Origin: an uncultured Bacilli bacterium
GTDB lineage: Bacteria; Bacillota_I; Bacilli_A; RFN20; CAG-826
Reading direction: 5' to 3'
NCBI GenBank assembly: GCA_944358755.1
Contig: CALVRY010000008.1
Location: 1 to 18,867, forward strand
DNA length: 18,867 bases
The notes beneath the pieces are model-generated. The model was given only the letters and a program-made list of their open reading frames with translations, was not told the DNA's origin and searched no databases. Made by a program: the position numbers and the translations under genes. Positions 1 through 7,734 of the stretch are shown here, piece after piece (within the stretch, counting starts at the first letter, position 1; every line of letters begins with the position of its first letter).

Positions 1-300
1 TTCTTCATCAATTCCGCTTGGTAAAGGTAATTGAACAATAAAACCAGTCACAGCTTCATCTTTATTGGTTTCATCGATTTTTTTAAGTAAATTTTCTTCG
101 CTTATATCAATCGGTAGTTTTTCGAGCTCAAATTTTGCCCCAATTTCTTTAATATCTTTAATTTTTCCATTTACATAAGTATTGGATGCATAATCATCAT
201 TGACTTGAATGATTTTTAAAAGAGGTTTTTCGTCCATCATTAAAATTTTGTCTTTTAATTCAGACTTTTTCTTCATGACATATTCTTTAATTGGTAGCAT
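1..300 (-). CDS. folD: FolD, methylenetetrahydrofolate dehydrogenase/cyclohydrolase (partial, N-terminal 100 residues)
   Basis: The enzyme interconverts 5,10-methylene-, methenyl- and 10-formyl-tetrahydrofolate in cytosolic one-carbon metabolism. Reading leftward from the ATG at 300, the frame is open to the window edge (100 codons; about 280 expected for the family). The visible part has the FolD N-terminal signature: a DD-x-AS segment at 35-39, then Tyr42 and Lys46 in the TYVNGK context, matching the catalytic Tyr/Lys pair of the family. It also has GFIVQLPLPSGID at 86-98, the conserved QLPLP motif with the active-site Gln at 90. The usual Gly in VGDD is Asn34 here. A strong purine-rich ribosome-binding site (AGGGGGAC) lies just upstream. 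It follows secG by 56 nt and is probably co-transcribed with it. The NADP-binding half lies outside the window. Confidence 0.9.
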   Translation of the reverse strand, partial: MLPIKEYVMKKKSELKDKILMMDEKPLLKIIQVNDDYASNTYVNGKIKDIKEIGAKFELEKLPIDISEENLLKKIDETNKDEAVTGFIVQLPLPSGIDEE

Positions 301-320
301 CGATATGTCCCCCTAGTCTA

Positions 321-345
321 TTTGACTGAAATTTAATCAGTCAAA
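321..345 (-). repeat. Hairpin in the secG-folD gap, next to the folD ribosome-binding site
   Basis: A perfect 9-bp inverted repeat (arms TTTGACTGA and TCAGTCAAA, 7-nt AT loop) lies between the secG stop and the folD start. On the transcribed strand it ends about 7 nt before the folD Shine-Dalgarno at 309-313. No U tract follows it in either direction, so it does not look like an intrinsic terminator. A role as an intercistronic RNA hairpin (processing, stability or translation control of folD) is inference. Confidence 0.55.
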
Positions 346-356
346 AAATTATGAAA

Positions 357-674
357 TTAAGCAATTAAAACTGATTGAAGAACGGAAATTAATGCTTGGG
401 CTGCTTCAGTTGCGTTTTCTGTTGTTTCACCATCTGCTGCAGGAGCTGCAGTTAATGAAGTAGAGAGTAAAGCTAAAAATAAGAATACAATTCCGAATCC
501 GAGAGTTAAATATGAAACAATTTTTTCACTGCCTCTTTCTTTTGTCTTAACAAAAACATTAAGGCCACCACCTGTAATAGCACCAGAAGCACCTTCAGAT
601 TTACCACCTTGTAATAAGCCAAGAACAATGACAATAAAAGCTATAACCCAGAATACATAATCATACCATTGCAT
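357..674 (-). CDS. secG: SecG, preprotein translocase membrane subunit
   Basis: SecG is the small accessory subunit of the SecYEG channel and assists SecA-driven export. The 105-residue protein has two hydrophobic segments (about 7-22 and 52-75) joined by the conserved cytoplasmic loop LLQGGKSEGASGAITGGG (20-37), the family signature. After the second membrane segment is a tail rich in Ala, Thr and Glu (76-92) with a short hydrophobic end (95-105), which makes it longer than the roughly 75-residue Bacillus form. The ATG at 674 has a good Shine-Dalgarno (TGGAGGAAA). It stands 197 nt after uvrB and has its own leader with a large palindrome, so it may have its own promoter; folD follows. The identification is firm. 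Confidence 0.93.
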   Translation of the reverse strand: MQWYDYVFWVIAFIVIVLGLLQGGKSEGASGAITGGGLNVFVKTKERGSEKIVSYLTLGFGIVFLFLALLSTSLTAAPAADGETTENATEAAQALISVLQSVLIA

Positions 675-694
675 TAAAGTTTTCCTCCAAACAA

Positions 695-720
695 TGTATA
701 TATGTTAAAACATATATACA
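695..720 (-). repeat. Perfect 12-bp AT-rich palindrome upstream of secG
   Basis: The arms are TGTATATATGTT (695-706) and AACATATATACA (709-720), separated by 2 nt and fully complementary. The left end is about 6 nt from the secG Shine-Dalgarno, so the element lies in the immediate leader or core promoter. It could be an operator for a dimeric regulator, or an RNA hairpin that reduces access to the ribosome-binding site. It could also be a weak terminator for uvrB, because TTGTTT follows on the minus strand. The sequence does not decide between these. Confidence 0.6.
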
Positions 721-736
721 AAAATTACAATAAACG

Positions 737-871
737 TTATTTTTTAATTTCCTGTCTTTTCTCTAGACAAATTCTAGTTTGTTTTTCCAATAAGAACTTA
801 ATAATTTCCTTAACATTCAAATCATCGTTTTCCAATATTTTTAGAAAAATAGTTGAGATTTGCAGGTTTTT
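737..871 (-). other. 44-codon open stretch in frame immediately after the uvrB stop
   Basis: After the uvrB TAA at 872-874 the same frame stays open for 44 codons and ends with TAA at 737-739. The conceptual product is not low-complexity and looks like a charged helix pair (for example NDDLNVKEIIKFLLEK). No ATG or GTG occurs in it; TTG at 833-835 and CTG at 863-865 are possible starts, but neither has a Shine-Dalgarno. UvrB itself ends at its usual place, so the stretch is not needed to complete it. Options are a remnant of a lost gene, a readthrough extension, an unrecognised small gene, or chance. The rest of the 675-871 gap holds only the secG palindrome and leader. Confidence 0.25.
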
Positions 872-2848
872 TTACAATTCTGCTTTTAACTCAAACATAA
901 TATCTCTGAGTTTAATGGCTTTTTCAAAATCAAATTCTTTAGAAGCTTTATACATTTCTTTTTCGATTTCTTTAATTTTTCTTTGCAACTCTTTCTTAGT
1001 TAATTTTGCTTTTGAATTAACAATTTCTTCTGCTTCTGATTCAGTATTATGAATTGGAGCAGTAATTGGTTTAACAATTGTTGTTGGAATAATTCCGTTT
1101 TCGTCATTGTATTTAAACTGAATTTCTCTTCTTCTGTTAGTCTCATCAATACATTCTTGCATTGATTTTGTAATAGTATCAGCATACATAATTGCTTTAC
1201 CATTAACATTTCTAGCAGCTCTTCCAACAACTTGAATTAAGCTTCTAGTGCTTCTTAAAAATCCTTCTTTGTCTGCATCTAAAATTGCAATTAAGCTAAC
1301 TTCAGGAATATCTAAACCTTCTCTTAAAAGATTAATACCAACTAAAACATCATATTTACCTTTTCTTAATTGATAAATAATCTCGCTTCTCTCCAAAGTT
1401 TTACATTCACTGTGTAAATAAACTGTTTTAATATCTCTTTCTTTTAGATATGCGGTCAAATCTTCAGCTGTTTTAATAGTCAAAGTAACAACCATTACTC
1501 TTTCATGTTTTGCAATTCTATCTTTAATTTCACTAATTAAATCATCGATTTGACCAAGAGTTGGTCTTACTTCGATTTCCGGATCTAAAAGTCCAGTTGG
1601 ACGAATAATTTGTTCAACAAATTCTCCATTAGTTTTTCCAAGTTCATAATCGCCAGGAGTTGCGCTTGTGCAAATAACTTGGTTGATTTCGCCTTCAAAT
1701 TCATCAAAATTTAGTGGCCTATTGTCTAGTGCACTAGGAAGTCTAAATCCGTATTCAACAAGAGTTACTTTTCTTGAATGGTCGCCATTATACATTCCTC
1801 GAACTTGTGGAAAAGAAACGTGGCTTTCATCAACAATAAGCAAATAATCTTTTGGAAAATAATCCATCAAACAAAATGGTTTTTGACCTGGTTTACGATT
1901 ATCAATGTGTCTTGAATAATTTTCAATTCCATTACAAATGCCAAATTCTTCTAGTGCCGCAACATCTTGTTTGGTGCGCATTTCTATTCTTTCTTTTTCA
2001 AGTGGTTTACCTTCTTTTTCAAAATATTCAATTCTTTCAGCAAGTTCAGCCATGATGGATTTACAAGCACGCAAAATATTTTCTCTAGTAGCAGCATGAT
2101 CGTAAGCAGGAAATAAATCGTAATAATGGTATTTTTCGATGATTTCACCTGTTAAGTAATTACATTTAGCAATTGTTTCGACTTCATCACCAAAACAATC
2201 AATTCTAATATACCAATCATCGCTATTAACCGGCATAATATCAATTAAATCACCATGAACTCTAAATCTTCCCGGGCTTAATTCAATATCGTTTCTTTTA
2301 TATTGAGAATTTAAAAGTTTATTGAAGAATTCTTTTCTATTAATTTCTTCGCCAACTCTGACATCAAAAACTAATTTTTTATATTCATCTGGGTCGGTTA
2401 AACCATAAATTGAAGCTACCGAAGCCACAACTATTGTGTCTCTTCTGCTGACAATTGAGTTGATTGAGCTAACTCTCATCATTTCAATTTCTTCATTCAT
2501 TAACGCCGACTTATCTATATAAGTATCGGTTGAAGGAATATAGGCTTCAGGTTGATAAAAATCGAAATTTGAAACAAAATATTCAACTCGATTTTCAGGA
2601 AAAAGTTCCTTCATTTCAACATAAAGTTGACCTGCAAGAGTTTTGTTATGAACTAAAATTAAAGTTGGCTTTTGGACTTTTTCGATGACATTTGCCATTG
2701 TAAAAGTTTTCCCAGTGCCAGTTGCGCCCATTAATACTTGATATTTTTTTCCTGCTTCAACGCCTTCAACCAATTGTTTTATTGCATTTGGTTGGTCGCC
2801 TGTTGGTCTATATTCACTATGAATTTTAAATAATTTATTCTCGTTCAT
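872..2848 (-). CDS. uvrB: UvrB, excinuclease ABC subunit B
   Basis: UvrB is the damage-verifying helicase-like core of nucleotide excision repair. It takes over the lesion from UvrA and recruits UvrC. The 658 residues match the family length. Visible features are the Walker A GATGTGKT (41-48), Walker B/DESH (340-343), the motif CTSATPGDYE (393-402), helicase motif VI QVVGRAARN (539-547) and a C-terminal UVR domain (about 615-658) that binds UvrA or UvrC. The beta-hairpin that clamps DNA reads NFDFYQPEAY from residue 94, where E. coli has YYDYYQPEAY; only the last of the four tyrosines is kept, and two of the others are Phe. The ATG at 2848 overlaps yitT by 14 nt and lacks a clear Shine-Dalgarno, suggesting translational coupling. 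It is the last gene of the secA-prfB-yitT-uvrB run. Confidence 0.98.
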   Translation of the reverse strand: MNENKLFKIHSEYRPTGDQPNAIKQLVEGVEAGKKYQVLMGATGTGKTFTMANVIEKVQKPTLILVHNKTLAGQLYVEMKELFPENRVEYFVSNFDFYQPEAYIPSTDTYIDKSALMNEEIEMMRVSSINSIVSRRDTIVVASVASIYGLTDPDEYKKLVFDVRVGEEINRKEFFNKLLNSQYKRNDIELSPGRFRVHGDLIDIMPVNSDDWYIRIDCFGDEVETIAKCNYLTGEIIEKYHYYDLFPAYDHAATRENILRACKSIMAELAERIEYFEKEGKPLEKERIEMRTKQDVAALEEFGICNGIENYSRHIDNRKPGQKPFCLMDYFPKDYLLIVDESHVSFPQVRGMYNGDHSRKVTLVEYGFRLPSALDNRPLNFDEFEGEINQVICTSATPGDYELGKTNGEFVEQIIRPTGLLDPEIEVRPTLGQIDDLISEIKDRIAKHERVMVVTLTIKTAEDLTAYLKERDIKTVYLHSECKTLERSEIIYQLRKGKYDVLVGINLLREGLDIPEVSLIAILDADKEGFLRSTRSLIQVVGRAARNVNGKAIMYADTITKSMQECIDETNRRREIQFKYNDENGIIPTTIVKPITAPIHNTESEAEEIVNSKAKLTKKELQRKIKEIEKEMYKASKEFDFEKAIKLRDIMFELKAEL

Positions 2849-3911
2849 TATTTTCGTTAGATTTATTACTTTCTTTTTTCTTTTTCTTTAAGAAATTACC
2901 AATTTGTTTAATTTCTTTTGCAGAGCTTACACCAATTGATTCAAATCCTTCCCCGCCCGTGAATAAAGTTTGATAGAAGGTGCAGAATGCTTTTGGATCA
3001 ATTCTAGCAATTCCATTTCTAACTTTGTTGTAATCTCTTCTAGAAAAGACGATTCTAATCATAGTTTTTTCTTCATCTGAATAAGCGCCTTTAACTTTTA
3101 AGATAGTAGCACTTCTATCTAATTCATTAATTGAAAAATTCTTAATTTCGTCAACTTTATCTGAAACAATATCTACACAATATGCGCTTGTTTGTCCTGT
3201 ATAAATAATTTCAACCATAAGCGAACATATAAAAGCCGAAATTATGCCAACAAGCCCACCAATTAAAGATTTAGTTTCTCCGCTTGATAAATCAACAATT
3301 ATACCAATAAGAACAATTCCCCCGTCGAACAAGAAGAAAGGAACAGATTCTTTTACATTTAAATATTTACTTGTAATCAAAGTTAAAATGTCAACACCAC
3401 CTGTTGAGCCACCACCATGGAAAGTAATAGAACAACCAGCACCCACTAACATTCCACCTAAAAGACCAATAACAAGTAAAAAACCAGCATTAACCATATC
3501 GATGTTAGCAAGGTTAGTAATTAATCCATTTTCCAAAATATAAGGCACATTACTCCCACCTAATAAAACATCTAAAAACATTGGTAAAAGTGGAGTTCTA
3601 GAAAAGATTGATAAGAAAATTGGATAAAAAATAGTTGAGATTAGCGAGGATATTGTAAATTTAAAGCCTAAAAGTATTAAACCAAGAACAAAAAGTGCCC
3701 AGTTTAAAATGTAACTCATGATGTCTGGTGCGATAAAATCAGCAGTAAGAATTGTAATGCCACTTACCCCACCACTAATAATAGAAAAAGGAATCAAAAA
3801 GAAAGCATTCCCAACGCTAACAATGAAAGTCCCAAGTAAAACCAAAACCAAACTTCTAATGTTTCGTTTTAAGTTTTCTTTTTTGAAATAGTTTTTGATA
3901 AAGTTAGGCAC
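2835..3911 (-). CDS. YitT-family membrane protein (DUF161 membrane domain plus DUF2179)
   Basis: This is an integral membrane protein of the YitT family, whose transport or sensing function is not established. The 358-residue protein has a basic N terminus and about six hydrophobic segments (near 19-41, 66-86, 89-104, 138-158, 191-207 and 217-237). It carries the family hallmark HGGGSTGGVD (165-174) in the loop after the fourth segment. A soluble C-terminal domain (about 240-322) matches the DUF2179 pattern, including an MIRIVFSRRDY strand. The end is a highly charged tail (340-358) with six Lys in succession. Translation starts at GTG 3911, preceded by a strong GGAGG, and overlaps prfB by 8 nt. 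It overlaps uvrB by 14 nt. The fold assignment is firm; the substrate is unknown and the neighbours do not suggest one. Confidence 0.9.
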   Translation of the reverse strand: MPNFIKNYFKKENLKRNIRSLVLVLLGTFIVSVGNAFFLIPFSIISGGVSGITILTADFIAPDIMSYILNWALFVLGLILLGFKFTISSLISTIFYPIFLSIFSRTPLLPMFLDVLLGGSNVPYILENGLITNLANIDMVNAGFLLVIGLLGGMLVGAGCSITFHGGGSTGGVDILTLITSKYLNVKESVPFFLFDGGIVLIGIIVDLSSGETKSLIGGLVGIISAFICSLMVEIIYTGQTSAYCVDIVSDKVDEIKNFSINELDRSATILKVKGAYSDEEKTMIRIVFSRRDYNKVRNGIARIDPKAFCTFYQTLFTGGEGFESIGVSSAKEIKQIGNFLKKKKKESNKSNENNERE

Positions 3912-5014
3912 TATTTTTAGCCTCCTCTTTTAAATATGCAAAGATAAATCCTTCAATATTTCCGTCCATTACTTTGCTAATTTGAGTATCTTCATAATTA
4001 GTTCTATTGTCTTTGACTAATGTATAAGGACAGAAAACATAGCTCCTAATTTGTGAACCCCATTCAATATTTTTTTGTTCGCCTACTATACCTTTTAATT
4101 TATTCTTTCTTTCTTCTTCTTGTCTAGCAAAAAGTTGAGATTTTAACATATTCATTGCGAGTTCTCTGTTCTTAAGTTGAGTTCTTTCGACCTGACAAGA
4201 AACAACAATTCCAGTTGGAATGTGGGTAATTCTAACGGCGGTTTCAACTTTATTTACGTTTTGGCCGCCTGCACCACCAGATCTATAGGTATCAATTTTT
4301 AAATCAGCTGAATTTATTTCAACTTTTACAGAATCATCAAATTGAGGAATGACATTTACACTAGCAAAACTTGTATGGCGTCTTGCGTTTGCATCAAAAG
4401 GCGAAATTCTTACAAGTCGATGAACACCTTTTTCACCTTTTAGCATCCCATAAGCATATTTTCCTTCGACTAGGAGAGTAACGCTTTTAACACCTGCTTC
4501 TTCACCAGGTAAAAAATCTAAAATTTTATATGAATAATTTTGAATTTCACAGAATCTTTCATACATTCTCAAAAGCATATTTGCCCAATCACAAGCTTCT
4601 GTGCCACCAGCTCCAGGATGAATTTGAATTACACAATCTAAGTTGTCATATTCGCCACTAAAAAGGATTAAGGTGTTTAACTCATTTAAATCTTTTTTAA
4701 GGTCGTTAAAAGATGAAACAACTAAATCAGCCATTTCTTCATCATTAACATCTAAAGTTTCAGCTAATTCGTTTATATCTTTGATATTTTTCGCTAATTT
4801 ATTATATAAATCAATTTTATATATAATATCGTTTTTTTCATCGATTATTTTAGATGCTTCTCTTTGATTGTCCCAAAAATGCTCATTTAAGGATAAAGCT
4901 TCTAATTCTTCGACTTTTTTAGTTAATTTAGATAGGTCAAAGAGAACTACCGAGCTGCTCAATTTGCTCAGTAGCCTCTTTTAATTGGTTTTTAAATTCG
5001 TAAAGATCAATCAT
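3904..5014 (-). CDS. prfB: Peptide chain release factor 2 (RF2), made by programmed +1 frameshift
   Basis: RF2 terminates translation at UGA and UAA. The gene starts at ATG 5014, 6 nt after the secA stop, and encodes 25 codons ending ...QLGSSL before an in-frame TGA at 4937-4939. The rest (D-L-S-K-L-T onward) is in the +1 frame, so the mature protein is 25 + 344 = 369 residues. With that splice the stop-codon recognition motif SPF is at 204-206 and the catalytic GGQ at 249-251, almost the same numbering as E. coli RF2 (205-207 and 250-252). This supports the frameshift and the start. The second-frame ATG near 4962 is a weaker alternative that would cut off helix 1. The GGQ Gln is the expected substrate of PrmC, encoded at 10753-11625. 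It overlaps yitT by 8 nt. Confidence 0.96.
4936..4942 (-). promoter_or_regulatory. Programmed +1 frameshift site (CTT TGA C) of prfB
   Basis: On the minus strand the 0 frame reads CTT (4942-4940) then TGA (4939-4937), followed by C, the canonical RF2 shift site. Slippage of the CTT-decoding tRNA by +1 skips the T at 4939 and continues with GAC. In the known mechanism a shortage of RF2 slows termination at this UGA and raises frameshifting, which gives negative autoregulation. The usual stimulatory Shine-Dalgarno (AGGGGG, 3 nt before CTT in E. coli) is replaced here by GGTAGT, a poor match. Confidence 0.93.
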
Positions 5015-5020
5015 AACTTT

Positions 5021-7618
5021 CTAATTTGTGTGGATATCTTCGTATTTATGATCAACAGCAGCTTTTGCATTTTTATCAATATCGGAGATATTTAATTCTT
5101 TCGCTTGTTCTTCTTTAGCGACGACTTTCATTTCAACTTTCTTTTCTTCTTTTGTGCCTTCTTCTGGACCGTGAACAGCATTTTGTGCATCAGTCTTTAC
5201 GGCATAAGTTTCTTTATCGTCGACTTTCTTTTGAACTTTAACATTTAAGAGATTTAAAACAACTTCAAGTGAGATTGTTTCAAGCATATCTCTAAACATT
5301 GCCCAACCTTCATTAACATAATCTTGAAGCGGGTTAATTTGTCCATAGCTTCTTAAGGAAACAGATTCTCTAAATCTAGACATATTATCAATTTGTTGTG
5401 TCCAGTTACGGTCTATACAACGTAATGTAATTTGTCTTTCAATTTGATCAGCGGTTTCTTTATCCCATTCTCTTCTTCTAATTTTGTAAGCATTAGCTAA
5501 GACTTCACCAATATCTTCACCAGCTTCATCAGGAGTTGCTTCATCATATAAATCAAAATTAATTGAATTTTCACTTAAGAATCTTGGAACTGCTAATTCA
5601 AATAACTTTTTAGCGCTAACAGTTCTGTTGGTTTGTTCATCAAAGACACTTCTTTTACATAAAGCAACACCACAATCTTTAAATGTATCGGTAAGTAAGT
5701 CATTAATATCGCTTGCATAGATGATTTGGTCACGTTTTGCATACATAATTTGTCTTTGTTTACTTAAAACGTCATCATAATCAAGTAAGTTTTTACGAAC
5801 ATCAAAGTTTTGACCTTCGATACGTTTTTGAGCACTAGTAATTGCGGTGCTTAATAATCGGCTTTCAATTGCTTCATCACCATAATTTGCAAATGATTTC
5901 CTCAAATTATCGCTAGCAAATCTAACCATAAGTTCATCATCAAGAGAAACATAGAATCTTGAAAAACCAGGATCGCCTTGTCTTCCACTACGGCCTCTTA
6001 ATTGGTTATCAATACGTCTTGATTCGTGTCTTTCAAGACCAAAAACACATAGTCCGCCAAGAGATCTTGTCTCATCGGTAAGTTTAATATCAGTACCTCT
6101 ACCTGCCATATTTGTAGCAAGAGTAATACGATTCTTTTCACCTGCATGGGAAATAATTTCTGCTTCACGAGCGTGGTTTTTAGCGTTTAACATTTCATAT
6201 CTTAAACCAGCTTCGTCTAAATATTTTGCTACTTCTTCAGATGCTTCAACGCTTGGTGTACCAATAAGAATTGGTTGACCTTTTTCGTGTCTTTCCTTAA
6301 CTTCGTTTACAAGAGCTTTAATTTTTGCTTGTTTTGTAGCAAATATATAATCAATTTCATCTTTTCTTATGACTGGTCTATTTGGAGGAATACAAACAAC
6401 TTTCATGTTGTAAATTTTTCTAAACTCTTCTTCCTCTGTTTTAGCAGTACCTGTCATACCAGCCATTTTCTTAAATAATCTGAAGAAGTTTTGGTATGTA
6501 ATCGTTGCAAGAGTAACAGTTTCTTCTTTAATTTTTACGCCTTCTTTGGCTTGAATTGCTTGTTGTAAACCATCACTATATTCTCTTCCCTTTAAAACAC
6601 GGCCAGTGAATTGGTCAATAAGTTGAATTGTGTTATCTTGATCGACCAAATATTCAACATCACGTGTCATGATATAGTTTGCTTTTAAAGCTTGATGGAT
6701 TCTATGAACTAAATCTTGGTATTGAGGTGCATATAAATTTGCAATGCCAAACATTTTTTCGGCTTTATCAACACCTTTATCGGTTAAAGAGCATGATTTT
6801 GTTTTAATATCGACAACAAAATCGCCATCAGGAATATAATCTGGATGTTTTCTCTTATATTCTTCATCAACATCAGTTGAACGTCTTAATGTTTTAACAA
6901 ATCTATCAGCAATTTGATATTGAGACATTGAAGCTTTTGCACCACCAGAAATAATAAGAGGAGTTCTAGATTCATCGATTAAAACGCTATCGGCCTCATC
7001 GACAATACAATAATTAAGTCCTCTTAAAACTCTTTGTTGCTTGCTTGGCGCCATGTTATCTCTCAAATAATCAAAACCAAGTTCGGAGTTGATAGTATAA
7101 GTAACATCGCATAAATGCGCTTTTTGTTTTTCTTGTGTAGTTAAACTATGTAGGTTAACACCAACTGTTAAACCTAACCAACGATAAATTTGACCCATTT
7201 CATTGGCGTCTCTTTGTGCTAAGTATTCGTTGACAGTAACAACGTAAACGCCTTTTCCTTCAAGAGCATTGAGATAAACTGGCATAGTTGCTGTTAAAGT
7301 TTTACCTTCGCCAGTTTTCATTTCAGCAACATCGCCATCATTTAAAACAAGACCACCAATAACTTGGCATTCAAATGGGTATAAATTTAAAACACGTCTT
7401 GCGGCTTCTCTAACAACAGCAAAAGCTTCAGTTTTAATATCTTCGAGCGTTTGTCCGTTTTTAAGTCTTTCTCTGAATTCGTTTGTTTTAGCTCTTAATT
7501 GGTCATCGCTTAAAGCTTTCATTTGATCAGCTAAATTCATGACCTTTTTAGCTTCTTTTACATACTTTTTCAAAATGTGTTGATCTACTCTAAAAATCTT
7601 TTCAATAATATTTCCCAT
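5021..7618 (-). CDS. secA: SecA, preprotein translocase ATPase
   Basis: SecA is the cytosolic ATPase motor that pushes preproteins through SecYEG. The 865-residue protein has the complete motor: Walker A MKTGEGKT (100-107), DEAD box VDEAD (206-210), the helicase segment TNMAGRGTDI and motif VI NQLRGRSGRQGDPG, followed by the scaffold and wing region. The C-terminal tail after about 805 is charged and rich in Lys and Glu, and it lacks the zinc-binding CxC...CH motif found at the end of many SecA proteins, so SecB- or ribosome-related tail functions may be missing. The ATG at 7618 has a modest Shine-Dalgarno (TAGGA). The 177-nt upstream gap holds a 20-bp palindrome and a predicted RNA structure. 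It probably heads the secA-prfB-yitT-uvrB transcript. No second SecA is in the window. Confidence 0.98.
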   Translation of the reverse strand: MGNIIEKIFRVDQHILKKYVKEAKKVMNLADQMKALSDDQLRAKTNEFRERLKNGQTLEDIKTEAFAVVREAARRVLNLYPFECQVIGGLVLNDGDVAEMKTGEGKTLTATMPVYLNALEGKGVYVVTVNEYLAQRDANEMGQIYRWLGLTVGVNLHSLTTQEKQKAHLCDVTYTINSELGFDYLRDNMAPSKQQRVLRGLNYCIVDEADSVLIDESRTPLIISGGAKASMSQYQIADRFVKTLRRSTDVDEEYKRKHPDYIPDGDFVVDIKTKSCSLTDKGVDKAEKMFGIANLYAPQYQDLVHRIHQALKANYIMTRDVEYLVDQDNTIQLIDQFTGRVLKGREYSDGLQQAIQAKEGVKIKEETVTLATITYQNFFRLFKKMAGMTGTAKTEEEEFRKIYNMKVVCIPPNRPVIRKDEIDYIFATKQAKIKALVNEVKERHEKGQPILIGTPSVEASEEVAKYLDEAGLRYEMLNAKNHAREAEIISHAGEKNRITLATNMAGRGTDIKLTDETRSLGGLCVFGLERHESRRIDNQLRGRSGRQGDPGFSRFYVSLDDELMVRFASDNLRKSFANYGDEAIESRLLSTAITSAQKRIEGQNFDVRKNLLDYDDVLSKQRQIMYAKRDQIIYASDINDLLTDTFKDCGVALCKRSVFDEQTNRTVSAKKLFELAVPRFLSENSINFDLYDEATPDEAGEDIGEVLANAYKIRRREWDKETADQIERQITLRCIDRNWTQQIDNMSRFRESVSLRSYGQINPLQDYVNEGWAMFRDMLETISLEVVLNLLNVKVQKKVDDKETYAVKTDAQNAVHGPEEGTKEEKKVEMKVVAKEEQAKELNISDIDKNAKAAVDHKYEDIHTN

Positions 7619-7645
7619 ACTTAAATCCTACGCATTTAAAGATTT

Positions 7646-7665
7646 TAACATTATATATAATGTTA
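7646..7665 (-). repeat. Perfect 20-bp palindrome upstream of secA, overlapping a possible -10 box
   Basis: The sequence TAACATTATA followed by TATAATGTTA is perfectly self-complementary. On the minus strand it contains TATAAT, a consensus -10, about 35 nt before the secA ATG. No good -35 is found at 16-18 nt. A dimeric repressor bound here would occlude the promoter, but this is inference, and AT-rich palindromes also arise by chance. Confidence 0.5.
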
Positions 7666-7734
7666 TGAAAGAAAATAAATCTTATCAATTTCCATAAAAT
7701 GACAGTTAAAACCAATAGCAAAATTTAAATTTTA

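Noticed and set aside
301..356. THF riboswitch before folD
   Set aside because: The 56-nt gap is too short, and only a single simple hairpin is present.
702..1052. 116-codon plus-strand open frame over the uvrB 3' end
   Set aside because: It is antisense to the UvrB UVR domain and to the leader of secG; composition is low-complexity Ser/Ile/Phe/Leu and no family resemblance is seen.
3244..3543. 99-codon plus-strand open frame inside yitT
   Set aside because: It is a shadow of the real yitT gene, which has membrane segments and family motifs; the frame has no ribosome-binding site or recognisable domain.
7720..7733. 14-bp palindrome AAAATTTAAATTTT before secA
   Set aside because: It is pure A/T and short, the kind expected by chance at this base composition.
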